64,000 nucleotides of DNA from Herbidospora solisilvae. GTDB taxonomy: Bacteria; Actinomycetota; Actinomycetes; Streptosporangiales; Streptosporangiaceae. The position numbers and the translations under genes are program-made. Every line of letters starts with the position of its first letter. Positions within the stretch are counted from its first letter, which is position 1. Positions 18,735 through 27,878 of the stretch are shown here, piece by piece. The DNA lies in contig NZ_WXEW01000001.1 of NCBI RefSeq assembly GCF_009901565.1, forward strand, positions 1,284,288 through 1,348,287. The letters run 5' to 3'. Under the pieces are notes generated by a model, which was not told the DNA's origin, ran no database searches, and worked only from the letters and a program-made list of their open reading frames with translations.

Positions 18735-19895
18735 CTAGAGGAGCAGGCCGAGGATGGCCTCGCCCGCTTCGCGGCCGCGTTCGGCCGCCGTCTTCGAGGG
18801 GGTGGCCGCGCGGACTCCGGCCGTGATCCTGCGGTGGGCGGCCTCGACGACGCGGTCGGTCGTGCCGGCCCTCTGGTAGGTCTCGGGGTCGTGGGCGAAG
18901 GCGAGGGCCGCCGAGGCGAGGAGGGTGCGCACGTTCGAGCGGGGGTCGGGGGCCATGCGGAGCAGGAGGGCCCTCGCCTGGCGGTCGGCCAGGTCGCGGT
19001 CGAAGGTGAGGATCTCGTCGAGGCGGTGGCCGCCCAGCTCGGGGTAGGGGCCCGCGACCAGGGCCGTCGCCACTGCGGCGGCCTGGGAGGAGGACGTGCC
19101 GTCGAGGACCGCTCTGACCACGTCGAGGCGGGTCTCCGGAGGAGGGTAGGCGCCCGTGCCCGTGCCGCCCGCGCCGGTGTCGAGGAAGTCCGCCAGGGCG
19201 CTCAGGTAGCCGGGGCCGGTGGCGAGGGTGGCGTACACGTCGGCGAAGACCTCGCCGAGCCAGCGCCGCCAGTCGGGGCCCGATCCGGCGGTCAGCGCCT
19301 CCAGGGTCGAGGTCAGGGCGAGGTCGGTCTCGACCAGGTGGCCCACCTCGTGGGCGATGACCAGGGCGTCGGGGAGGTGGCGCAGGTGGAACCAGGGCAC
19401 GCCGACCAGCGGGACGGGGAGGCGCTCCACGACCCGGCGCAGGGTGCCCGGCGGTCGCGCGGTCAGTTCGGCGGCGTAGTCGGCGCCCCGGGCGATGGAG
19501 AAGGGTTCGGCCGACCGGTCGAGGAAGACGAGCGGGGGTTCCTTCAGCCGGGGGGCGTACGTGCGGACCGGCTCGTAGCATTCCCAGGCGAGTTCGTCGG
19601 CGACCGTCAGATAGTCGGCGAAGACGTCGGCCAGGCGGACGGCGAACTTGGCGCGGAAGTAGTCAAGGACGTCGTGGGTGCGGATCAGCAGGTGCTCCGT
19701 CGCCGTCCAGGGGTCGTCCGAGTCGGCCCTGGTGGTCAGGTGGTCGACGGCGACCTGGAGGGCCGTGGTCACGGCGGTGATCTGGCTGTGGTGTTTCTCC
19801 AGGCGGGCGCCCCGCACGGCCATCGACCGCCAGGCGGCGAGCTCGGCCTCCAAGCCGGCGATCTTGGCGTGCAGCTCGATCCTGCGACGGGTCAT
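18735..19895 (-). CDS. HExxH zinc metallopeptidase of the CHAT/STAND operon
   Basis: A 386-residue cytoplasmic protein with no signal peptide. It begins with a Glu/Arg-rich helical, possibly coiled-coil segment (residues 1-50). A zincin motif IAHEVGHLVETD lies near residue 183, and GEVFADVYATL about 30 residues later can supply the third Glu ligand. I do not recognise a named peptidase family. Its ATG overlaps the stop of the giant NTPase gene by one base (TGATG), making it the last gene of a four-gene operon. It is probably the downstream protease or effector of the CHAT-NTPase system, which is inference from context. Confidence 0.7.
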   Translation of the reverse strand: MTRRRIELHAKIAGLEAELAAWRSMAVRGARLEKHHSQITAVTTALQVAVDHLTTRADSDDPWTATEHLLIRTHDVLDYFRAKFAVRLADVFADYLTVADELAWECYEPVRTYAPRLKEPPLVFLDRSAEPFSIARGADYAAELTARPPGTLRRVVERLPVPLVGVPWFHLRHLPDALVIAHEVGHLVETDLALTSTLEALTAGSGPDWRRWLGEVFADVYATLATGPGYLSALADFLDTGAGGTGTGAYPPPETRLDVVRAVLDGTSSSQAAAVATALVAGPYPELGGHRLDEILTFDRDLADRQARALLLRMAPDPRSNVRTLLASAALAFAHDPETYQRAGTTDRVVEAAHRRITAGVRAATPSKTAAERGREAGEAILGLLL

Positions 19896-22800
19896 CAGCG
19901 GCCGAACCGGGGCATGTCGGCCGGGCGCACGTTGGAGAACAGCGCCGTGGCCGTGAAGGCGTAGATGTCGTACTCCGAGGCGGTCTCGTGGCTCTGGAGC
20001 CGCCGCCACAGCTGGGGAACCGTCGAGCCCTCCGCGACGCAGGAGGCGACGTCGGTCACGGCGACCGATCGCGTGAGCCCGGGCGCGGGGCCGACGGCCA
20101 GCACGGTGACGGGGAAACGCGCCCGCACGAGTTCCTGGGCGAACCGGTTGCGCAGCAGGAGCTGCCGGTGGAACTCGGCGCGGTTGGCGGGGGCGAGGAT
20201 GTCGAGCACGACCAGGGGCGGCGCCTCACGGCGCCGGAACAGCCGCCGGAGCAGGGTCTCCGGTTCGGCCGGCGCGTCGTCGCCGAGGAACGAGAGGGCC
20301 GGCGCGTCCAGGGAGACGTCCATGACCCCGGCGACGTGCAGGACGGCGAACTGCTGATCCTCCGGCCCGGTGACGCCGACATCCCGGCTCCGGTAGGCCT
20401 CCCCCACTCTGAGCGAACCCGGCACGCCGAAGCCGCGGGCGGCCAAAGCCGGATCGGGCTGGAGGATCTCGACCAGGCGGGGCCGCGGGGACGGCGGGCC
20501 TTCCGGCGCGACCAGATCGCCGGGCGTGCGGTACACGCACCGGATGCGGGGGTGCAGCCCCATCGGCAGGCCGTCGAAGCCGAGCAACTCCCAGGGTGAC
20601 TCACCGGGGCCCCGGACACCCGTGAGCCGCACGTCGACGGGCTGCGAGGTCTCCGCCAGCCGAACCTCCAACCGGGGCAGCACCTGGCTGCCCAGGACGC
20701 TTCGAGCCCTCGGCGCCACCCAGGTCTCGGTGTCTCCGGGCGCGGAATCGTCCAGCACGAGAACGATCTCGTCCTCGGGGCCGGGCTCGGCGGAGCCGGT
20801 TCGCCGGCCCAGCTGCCGCCACACGTCCTCCGCGAGCCGCCGGAAGTGCTCGTCGGGCTCTCCCCGGGCGGCGGCCAGCTCGGCGCGGGCCTGCCAGAGC
20901 AGCCCGTGCCAGTACATCGGCCGCTCGCCCATCAACCGCCCGGCCTGATCCAGCCGCGACGCCGCCCTCTCGGGGTCGAGGGACATCCGGCGGCGCGCGA
21001 GTTCGACCAGGAACGTGCCCCTCAGATCGGAGCCGCCCGAGATCTCCCCCGGCTCGGGTTCCCCCACGGTCGCCGGTCCGAGCCGGTCACGGGCTCTGAT
21101 CCAGTCGAGCCATACGACGTCGTCGTGCCGCGCCAGCCACGACACCGCCTCGTCGAGGAGCACCGTGGCCTCCTCGGCGCGCCCGGCGAGGCGGGCGACC
21201 TCGACCGCGATGAGGTCGAGGCCGGCCCGGTCACCCGGCGCCCACCCGGACCGCTCCGCCAGCCACGGGTCGAGCACCGATTCCGACAGGTCCACCGGGA
21301 GCGCACATGCGCGCAGCTCGCTCAGCGCCGTGAGGCGCACCTCGAGGACCGGGATCTCCTCGACGGCCAGGACCAGCGCGCGCTGGTCGGGCAGGCCGGT
21401 GCGAAGCCGCCACACCGCCGCCTTCACCCGGGCCACCGGATCGGACGAGCCCAACGCCATGCGCCGCGCCGTGGCCGCCGCGCCCTCCCGCCGTCCCCGG
21501 GCGAGCAGCAGGTCCACCCAGAGCGGATCGGGGTCGAGGACGCCGTCGAGGTGGTCGCCGAGCGCCTGCTCGGCCGCTCCCGCGTCGCCGCCCACGTGGA
21601 GGTGGATCCTGGCGATCTCCCGGTCCAGCGCGGCTCTCTCCGAGGGAAGGGTGGCGGCGCGCCGGGCGTCGGCCAGAGCGGTCAGGGCGCCCTCGTACTC
21701 CACGAGGTCGCCCATGGCCCGGGACCTCACCAACGTCGGCGCGACGCCGACCTCGCCGGTCAGCGACTCCAGGGCGGCCGTCGGGCGGCGCAGGGCGAGC
21801 AGGGCCTCGGCGGTGGCGAGCCGCGCGTCGACGGCGCCGGTGCGGCCCCCGCCGTCCAGGGCCGACAGCGCGCTTTCTGGCCGCCCCCGCCGCAGCAGGA
21901 ACCGGGCGAGTTCCGGCAGGTCGCCCGACTCCCTCAGGTAGTGGGCGACCGCCGCCGTGGGAGCGCCCAGCTTCTCGCTCGACAGGCCGAGCCGCCGGGC
22001 CGCGACCATCACCGTCGGCAGGTCGCGCCGCCGCCTGGCGCTCTCGTACACCTGCTCGACCGTCTCGGCGTCCCGGGAGCCGGCCCGCACCAGCTCCGCT
22101 TCGGCCGCCACGTCCTCGTCCCACTCCTCGGCGGCGGGAGTGGCGGCGTCCAGGACCGCTTGGGCCTCTTCGTCGCGGTCGCGGGCCTGGAGGACCGCCG
22201 CCGTCAGCGCCTGGTGCATGGCCGAGGGTTCCCCCAGCCGCCCCGCCGCCGCGAGCGCGCGCTCCGCCCGGTTCCAGTGGGCCCCCGACGCCCCCGGCTC
22301 GCGGTCGCGCCGGGCCGCCTCGATCGCGGCGCGGGCCTGCTCCACATGGGCCGCGTAACGCACCTCGTCATCGGTGGCGTAGATCAGCAGGTCGTCGGCC
22401 AGCTCCCCGGCCAGGTCGGCACGCCCCGACCGCCACGCCTCCTCGACCAACCCCCGCCACGTCCGGAGCGCGGCCTTCCCCCGCGCCTGGAAGGCGTGGT
22501 AGGCCGCCTCCGCGGGTCGTCCCCGCGCCAGGTAGTGGGCCTGCGCCGCCTCGTGGAGCACGGTGAGGACCGGCTGGGCGCGCAGCAGGTCGCGCACCGG
22601 ATCGCGCAGGTTCTCGTGGAGGACCAGGCGTCCGTCGCCCGTCGCCTGCACCCACGAGGTCGCCCCCGCGTAGCCGACCAGCTCGTCCCACAGGGCGGAC
22701 ACCTCGGGAGGCGGCGGCCCGGGAAGGAAGATCTTGGTTCGCCGGTCGGGACGCTCGTCGGCGGCCGGGTCGTCGAGCAGTCTCTCGTCGCGCAGCCCCG

Positions 22801-24517
22801 CCTCCAGGTGGGGCCACAGCACCTCGGCGACGAACTCGGCGTCGAGCTGCCGGGGCACCACCGCGTAACGCAGCAACCAGCGCAGCCGGTCGTCGGGGAT
22901 GCGTTCCAGGATGCGTTCGAGGCAGTAGAGCAACGCGGGCTCGCGGGCCTCGTCGACCTCCCGGGCCGACAGAGCGGGGTTGGCCTCGGCCAGGTCTCCG
23001 TACATGGCGAGTGCGAACGGCAGGCCGTCCGCCCGCCGGACCATGGCCTCGACCAGGTCGGGCCGGGTGATGCCGCGGCGTCCGGTCAGGTAGGCGGTGG
23101 CCAGGTCGTCGCTGAAGGGCGGCACCTCCAGGCCGACCGCCCCGGGGAAGGCGTCGGCGAATCCGGGAAGGCGGTCGCGCAGGTCGTACCGGCCGGAGAG
23201 AACGAGCCGCCCGGACAACCGCGCGAGCGTCTCGACGAACGGACGCGGGTCGGCGGCCGGCCTGAGCACGAGCTCTTCGAGGGTGTCGAAGACGATCACG
23301 TGGTCGGGCAGGCGGGTGGCGAAGAAGCGGCTGGTGACGTCGTCGCCGTGGGCGCCGGCGGCGGCCTCGGAGAGCAGCGCGGTGTCGGGCACGGCGGTCC
23401 GGCTGAGCACCCGGCGGTATCTGCCGTGGTCGCGCAGCAGGTCGGCGAACGGTTCGCCGCGCACCTGCGGGGACAGCTGGGCGGCGATCTCCAGCAGCAC
23501 CAGCCAGGGGTGGCGGACCGCGTTCACCGGGTCGACGTCGTCGAGGTCGACGCGGGCGCACGGCACGTGGGGCCACTGGGCGAGGCAGTGGCGGGCGATG
23601 AACCAGCGCAGCAGCATCGTCTTGCCCATGCCTCCGGCGGCATGGAGGTGGATGACGCGGGCGTCACCGGTCAGCGGTGCTTCGAGGTCGGGACGCCGCA
23701 GGTAGCGGCCGGTCTGGCGGTATTCGGTGGCCCAAGTGGTGCGGGCGGTGAGCCGGGCCTGGTAGGCGGAGCGGCTGTCGGCCACGTGGGAGCTGATGCC
23801 GATCAGGTCGTCGGCGGCGAGCACGTCGAGGAGGTCCTGGCAGGCGACCAGGTCGAAGCGGGCGTCGGCGCGCTCGAAGAGGGTCCAGAAGAAGGCGATG
23901 GCCTGGTCGGGGTCGGCGAGCACGAGCAGCCGCAGCCGTTCGAGATCGTCGCCGATCCTGTCGCCGATCGTCTTGGCCGTGCGGCGCAGCGCGTGCGGCA
24001 CGCTGTAGAGGCCCGTCCACGCCTCGTCGATCCACCACCGCGCCCACGCCGTCTCCCGCAGCGCGGGGTTCAGCCGGTAACGGCCGGAGACCATGGTCAG
24101 CCACCCGCCGGCCACCATCTCGGCCAGATCCGGGCCGTCGCCGCGCAGCACCGCGTCGTAGACGCCGGCCTCGAACCGGGTGGGCAACGCGCAGCGCATC
24201 AGCACACCGCGCACGTCGAGCGGGAGCGCGCCGAAGAGCAGGGTCGCCATGTCGCCCTGGCGGGCGGCGATGGTGTTCTGCTGGGCGTGCAGCTTGACGG
24301 CCACGCCGGGAGTGCGCAGCGGCAACGACCGGGCCGTCTGGAGCACCGCGCGGGCGGCGTCGCCGTCACCGCGCGCGGCCACCGCCTCGGCGAGCCGGTC
24401 GGCGAACTCCCGGGCGAACCCGGGCGGGAGCCGGTCACCGCCGTCGGCCGCGACGAAGGCCGCGAAGTCGCCACCCGCCCACAGGTCCAGCGCCCGGCCG
24501 ACGACGTCCCCGCTCAT
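19895..24517 (-). CDS. Giant STAND-like NTPase with helical repeats and inactive CHAT-like tail
   Basis: A 1540-residue protein. Residues 1-280 are helical and unassigned. An NTPase follows, with P-loop HAAGGMGKTMLLRW near 297 and Walker B HVIVFDTLEEL near 409, then a winged-helix-like part. Residues about 650-1250 are Ala/Leu-rich helical repeats, TPR-like. The last 240 residues mirror a CHAT domain: SPWELLGFDG near 1309, VLHVAGVMDV near 1394, PLVVLDILAP near 1437. The catalytic His of HFVGHSG and Cys of LNACG in the partner are both lost. ATG 24517 overlaps the CHAT-NTPase stop (ATGA); the frame to 25408 is a shadow. Probably a sensor/scaffold in a conflict or signalling system. Confidence 0.75.
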   Translation of the reverse strand: MSGDVVGRALDLWAGGDFAAFVAADGGDRLPPGFAREFADRLAEAVAARGDGDAARAVLQTARSLPLRTPGVAVKLHAQQNTIAARQGDMATLLFGALPLDVRGVLMRCALPTRFEAGVYDAVLRGDGPDLAEMVAGGWLTMVSGRYRLNPALRETAWARWWIDEAWTGLYSVPHALRRTAKTIGDRIGDDLERLRLLVLADPDQAIAFFWTLFERADARFDLVACQDLLDVLAADDLIGISSHVADSRSAYQARLTARTTWATEYRQTGRYLRRPDLEAPLTGDARVIHLHAAGGMGKTMLLRWFIARHCLAQWPHVPCARVDLDDVDPVNAVRHPWLVLLEIAAQLSPQVRGEPFADLLRDHGRYRRVLSRTAVPDTALLSEAAAGAHGDDVTSRFFATRLPDHVIVFDTLEELVLRPAADPRPFVETLARLSGRLVLSGRYDLRDRLPGFADAFPGAVGLEVPPFSDDLATAYLTGRRGITRPDLVEAMVRRADGLPFALAMYGDLAEANPALSAREVDEAREPALLYCLERILERIPDDRLRWLLRYAVVPRQLDAEFVAEVLWPHLEAGLRDERLLDDPAADERPDRRTKIFLPGPPPPEVSALWDELVGYAGATSWVQATGDGRLVLHENLRDPVRDLLRAQPVLTVLHEAAQAHYLARGRPAEAAYHAFQARGKAALRTWRGLVEEAWRSGRADLAGELADDLLIYATDDEVRYAAHVEQARAAIEAARRDREPGASGAHWNRAERALAAAGRLGEPSAMHQALTAAVLQARDRDEEAQAVLDAATPAAEEWDEDVAAEAELVRAGSRDAETVEQVYESARRRRDLPTVMVAARRLGLSSEKLGAPTAAVAHYLRESGDLPELARFLLRRGRPESALSALDGGGRTGAVDARLATAEALLALRRPTAALESLTGEVGVAPTLVRSRAMGDLVEYEGALTALADARRAATLPSERAALDREIARIHLHVGGDAGAAEQALGDHLDGVLDPDPLWVDLLLARGRREGAAATARRMALGSSDPVARVKAAVWRLRTGLPDQRALVLAVEEIPVLEVRLTALSELRACALPVDLSESVLDPWLAERSGWAPGDRAGLDLIAVEVARLAGRAEEATVLLDEAVSWLARHDDVVWLDWIRARDRLGPATVGEPEPGEISGGSDLRGTFLVELARRRMSLDPERAASRLDQAGRLMGERPMYWHGLLWQARAELAAARGEPDEHFRRLAEDVWRQLGRRTGSAEPGPEDEIVLVLDDSAPGDTETWVAPRARSVLGSQVLPRLEVRLAETSQPVDVRLTGVRGPGESPWELLGFDGLPMGLHPRIRCVYRTPGDLVAPEGPPSPRPRLVEILQPDPALAARGFGVPGSLRVGEAYRSRDVGVTGPEDQQFAVLHVAGVMDVSLDAPALSFLGDDAPAEPETLLRRLFRRREAPPLVVLDILAPANRAEFHRQLLLRNRFAQELVRARFPVTVLAVGPAPGLTRSVAVTDVASCVAEGSTVPQLWRRLQSHETASEYDIYAFTATALFSNVRPADMPRFGR

Positions 24518-26277
24518 GGCCGGCCCGTCTCGATCATGCGGTGGAACGTGTGGAGCTGGGACGGCATGAACACCGGCGCGTGCTCGCGCGCCCAGTCGGA
24601 GGCGTCCTTCCAGCCGCCCTTGAACGGCCGGTTGGCGCGGGCGCCGAACTCGCGGAAGATCTCCTCGGTGCGGTCGCGGTGCCACGGCTCGACCCGCAGC
24701 CGGTGGGCGCGGGCGGCGAACCCGCCCAGCACTCGGTCGTCGTCGGCCGCCACGATCACCGACACCCCGGCCGGCCGCTCGTCGAGCACCGGCAGCAGCA
24801 GGCCGGGCACGAGCGTGTCGGTCAGTTCCGGTACGAGCGCCAGATGGTCGAGCACGATCGTCACCGGCCCGGCCTCGGCCAGCAGTGCCCGCAGCCCCTC
24901 GAACAGCGCCTCGCGCAGGTGCGGCTCCGCCTCGTTCGCGGCCTCCCAGGGCCCGAGGTCGTCGGGGTCGAACGGCCCGGCGGGCGGGCGCGAACCCCTC
25001 CTGAGGTGCACGAGCTGGTGGGCGAACCGCGCCGCGCCGGGCAGCGGCGGCAGGGCGGCGGCCAGGGCCCGAACCACGTCGAGCCACGGCACGTTCCTTC
25101 CGTCGCGCAGACCGGCGGCGTCGACGTACACGGCGGCGCAGCCCCGCAACCGCCACGTGAACACGCACGACCGCACCAGCGACGACTTGCCCACCCCCGG
25201 CCCGCCGTCGACGAGCATCGCCCGATGGGGTGGCGCGTCGGAGTCGGGCCCGCCCCACAACGTCCAGCGCTCGGTCGTCCGGTCGACCGCCATGGCCACG
25301 CCGGAATAGAGTTCGCCCAGGTGGCGGGCGGTGGCGTCGTCGACCCCGAACCTCCAGGGCAACACCTGCTCGACCGGGTGCCACACCACCAGCGAGGGTG
25401 CCTCCCACTCGGGCAGGCCCTCGCGGAACATGACCGACCGGGCCGCCCGCACCGCCTCACCGACGCCCGCGCCGGAGGCCAGCGTGTCGTAGAAGTGCTC
25501 GGCGAACACCACCGCGGGGCCGGAGGTGACGTCTCCGCGCATCGTGATCACCGCGCCCGCGCCGAAGGCCGCCGCGAGTTCCGAGGGATCCTCGGCCCCG
25601 CAGGCGTTGAGCACCACCAGCCGGGGCGGCTCCTTGACCGAGTTGAGGATGCGGTCGGCGGTCACGCCCTCGGCCCCCGCGGGGCCGTTGAACGCCAGCA
25701 TCGGCAGGCCCTCCAGCGGGTGGACCCCGCTGTGCCCGACGAAGTGCAGGACGTGGGGCCGCACCTCGTCCATCCGGTCGAAGAACTGCCGGGGGGTCGG
25801 CTGGTCGAGCACCTCGACGTGCCAGGCGCCGTGGCGGCCCCGCAGCGACCGCCTGATCGCGTCGGCCTCCTCGCGGGCCAGCAGCGCCGGGTCGTCGGTG
25901 TCGCCCAGCACGACGAGCAGCCGGATCGGCACCAGCACCTCGCCCCGGGCGCAGGGACGCGGCGCGCCGCGCGCCCAGCACGCGCCTTCGGCCAGAAAGG
26001 GTCGCCTCCCGTCGGGACCGATCACCAGTTCCCAGGGCAGCGACCGCAACTCCTCGTCCCGTACGTCCAGGTAGACGGCCCCGGCCAGCGAGGGATCGTG
26101 CACGAGGTCGTGGAGGGCCCGGCCCAGCGAGCGCCGGCCCCGCGGGGACGGGTCACCGGTGAGCGCGGACAACCCGGCGGGGTCGGCGTGCCGCAGCAGC
26201 CGTTCTCCGGAGTCGTCGAGGAGCACGACCGGACAACCGGACGCGCTCCTCGGACCGACGCGTACAACGCTCGTCAC
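24514..26277 (-). CDS. CHAT (caspase-like) protease fused to a STAND NTPase
   Basis: A 587-residue cytoplasmic protein. The N-terminal CHAT domain has LRSLPWELVIGPDG near residue 80, HVLHFVGHSGVH near 180 (catalytic His) and RLVVLNACGAEDPS near 222 (catalytic Cys), so the cysteine protease should be active. A NACHT/STAND-type ATPase follows, with P-loop VDGGPGVGKSSLVRS near 361 and Walker B VTIVLDHLALV near 472. It lacks TPRs and may obtain them from the giant partner encoded next. The GTG start overlaps the membrane-protein stop (GTGA). CHAT plus NTPase modules are known in bacterial conflict systems with metacaspase-like activation. Confidence 0.82.
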   Translation of the reverse strand: MTSVVRVGPRSASGCPVVLLDDSGERLLRHADPAGLSALTGDPSPRGRRSLGRALHDLVHDPSLAGAVYLDVRDEELRSLPWELVIGPDGRRPFLAEGACWARGAPRPCARGEVLVPIRLLVVLGDTDDPALLAREEADAIRRSLRGRHGAWHVEVLDQPTPRQFFDRMDEVRPHVLHFVGHSGVHPLEGLPMLAFNGPAGAEGVTADRILNSVKEPPRLVVLNACGAEDPSELAAAFGAGAVITMRGDVTSGPAVVFAEHFYDTLASGAGVGEAVRAARSVMFREGLPEWEAPSLVVWHPVEQVLPWRFGVDDATARHLGELYSGVAMAVDRTTERWTLWGGPDSDAPPHRAMLVDGGPGVGKSSLVRSCVFTWRLRGCAAVYVDAAGLRDGRNVPWLDVVRALAAALPPLPGAARFAHQLVHLRRGSRPPAGPFDPDDLGPWEAANEAEPHLREALFEGLRALLAEAGPVTIVLDHLALVPELTDTLVPGLLLPVLDERPAGVSVIVAADDDRVLGGFAARAHRLRVEPWHRDRTEEIFREFGARANRPFKGGWKDASDWAREHAPVFMPSQLHTFHRMIETGRP

Positions 26278-26672
26278 GCGTTGGGGAACAACCTTCGCGC
26301 CAGCGCCGCCAGGTCCGACTCGGCCGCCGTCGCCGGCTCGCGGCTGCCCCGCCGCGCGCTCTGCTCCTCCGACGCCAGCACCGCCGACGCGAGCGCCCGC
26401 CCGTTGGCCGCGTCGGTCTCGGCGACGGCCGCCCGCTCCTGCGCCTGGGCGACCTCCTGCACGGCGGCCGACGACCGCCCGACGGCGGTCCCGAAGAGCA
26501 CCCCGGCGGCCGCGAACACCAGCGCCTCCAGCCCCTGCAGCAGGAACACGAGCCGGTCCCACTGCGGGTCGTCGCGCAGCAGCACGAGGGCCACGAGCGC
26601 GGCGACGAACAGGACGATGAGGCCCACACCCAACCAGATCTGCAACCTGCTGGGCCCTTGGTTCTCCGGCAT
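26274..26672 (-). CDS. Two-helix membrane protein heading the CHAT/STAND operon
   Basis: A 132-residue protein with two helices: IWLGVGLIVLFVAALVALVLL (about 10-32) and a second at about 45-66 (ALVFAAAGVLFGTAVG), then a cytoplasmic Ala/Glu-rich, probably coiled-coil tail. ATG 26672 has GAGGTG 3 nt upstream; a GTG at 26690 is possible. It is the first gene of the operon and could hold the CHAT-NTPase complex at the membrane or sense envelope changes (inference). No named family is recognised. Confidence 0.72.
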   Translation of the reverse strand: MPENQGPSRLQIWLGVGLIVLFVAALVALVLLRDDPQWDRLVFLLQGLEALVFAAAGVLFGTAVGRSSAAVQEVAQAQERAAVAETDAANGRALASAVLASEEQSARRGSREPATAAESDLAALARRLFPNA

Positions 26673-26705
26673 ATCACCTCGACGCGTCACCCCCGGGTCA
26701 GGTTG

Positions 26706-27878
26706 TCACGACGGGCGGCCCAAAGTGATCTGGTGGACCGACATGCGCCCCGACTCGAAGGCCAGCCCGCCCCCCACCAGATAGAGCCGCCACACCCGGG
26801 CGACCTCCTCCCCCACCAGGGCCACCGCCTCGTCGTAGCGGGACTCGAAGGTGTCGTACCAGGCCCGGACGGTCTTCGCGTAGTCCTCCCGCATGCCCTC
26901 CACGTGGAGCACCTCGAAGCCGGCGTCCTCGAACATGGCGACGGTCCGGCCGACGGGGCGCATGTGCATGTCGGGCGCGATGTAGCGCTCGATGAACGGG
27001 CCGCCGCCGGGCGCGTCGGCGCCGCGTGACATCTGCTGGACGACCACACGCCCGCCGGGACGCACCAGGCCGAACAGGGCCGAGGCGTAGACGGGGTAGT
27101 TCTCCTCGCCGACGTGTTCGCCCATCTCGATGGAGGAGATCGCGTCGTAGGGGCCGTCGGAGACGTCGCGGTAGTCCTGCAGCCGCACCTCGCCGCCGCG
27201 GGCCCGGACGAACGCCTGCTGCTCGGCCGCGATCGTGACGCCGACCGACTCGGCGCCGTACCCGGCGGCGTGCAGCACCATCGAGCCCCAGCCGCAGCCG
27301 ACGTCGAGGTGGCGCGTCCCCGGTCCGAGGCCGAGTTTGGCGCACACGAGGTCGAGCTTGCGGCGCTGGGCCGAGGCGAGGTCGTCTCCGGGCGCCCACT
27401 TGGCGCACGAGTAGGCCATCGAGGGGTCGAGGATCAGCGAGTAGAAGTCGTTGGACAGGTCGTAGTGGTGGGCGATGGCGTCGCGGTCGCGGCCGCGGGT
27501 GTGCAGGCGGCCGCGCAGCCGCGCCTCACTGGCGGGGATCGGCGGGCGCGGGCCGGCGACGCCGAGCCCGAGGAGGGCACGCGCCCCGCGCGCCAGCTCG
27601 GGCAACCCCGGGCCGCCCGTCCCGGCGGCCCACACCCGCCGGAAGCCGTCGGCCAGGTCGCCCTCGACGTCGAGGTGGCCGGTGACGTAGGCCCGCGCGA
27701 GCCCGAGCTCGCCGGGCGCCCACAGCAGGTGCCGCAGCGCCAGCGGCGATCTGAGCACCACGACGGGCGCGTCGGCGGGACCGGCGAACCCGCCGTCCCA
27801 CGTGCGCAGCCCCACGGGCAGCTCACCTCCGAACAGCCCCGCGACCGTGTCGGCCAACCGGGTGGCGACGAGCGTCAC
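26706..27878 (-). CDS. Divergent cyclopropane-fatty-acid-synthase-like methyltransferase
   Basis: A 390-residue SAM methyltransferase of the CFA synthase superfamily. Conserved parts are AIAHHYDLSNDFYSLILDPSMAYSCA, the SAM loop HLDVGCGWGSM, and VSSIEMGEHVGEENY. The usual KYIFPGG block is replaced by RYIAPDMHMRP, so the lipid substrate or product may differ from the neighbour. GTG 27878 overlaps the upstream stop (GTGA) and also has AAAGGAG upstream. It is the last gene of a four-gene lipid operon. Confidence 0.85.
   Translation of the reverse strand: MTLVATRLADTVAGLFGGELPVGLRTWDGGFAGPADAPVVVLRSPLALRHLLWAPGELGLARAYVTGHLDVEGDLADGFRRVWAAGTGGPGLPELARGARALLGLGVAGPRPPIPASEARLRGRLHTRGRDRDAIAHHYDLSNDFYSLILDPSMAYSCAKWAPGDDLASAQRRKLDLVCAKLGLGPGTRHLDVGCGWGSMVLHAAGYGAESVGVTIAAEQQAFVRARGGEVRLQDYRDVSDGPYDAISSIEMGEHVGEENYPVYASALFGLVRPGGRVVVQQMSRGADAPGGGPFIERYIAPDMHMRPVGRTVAMFEDAGFEVLHVEGMREDYAKTVRAWYDTFESRYDEAVALVGEEVARVWRLYLVGGGLAFESGRMSVHQITLGRPS

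Noticed and set aside
20846..25309. Plus-strand open frame of 1487 codons opposite the CHAT/STAND genes
   Set aside because: Antisense shadow typical of GC-rich DNA. It has no recognisable motif and no RBS, while the minus strand encodes clear NTPase and CHAT motifs.
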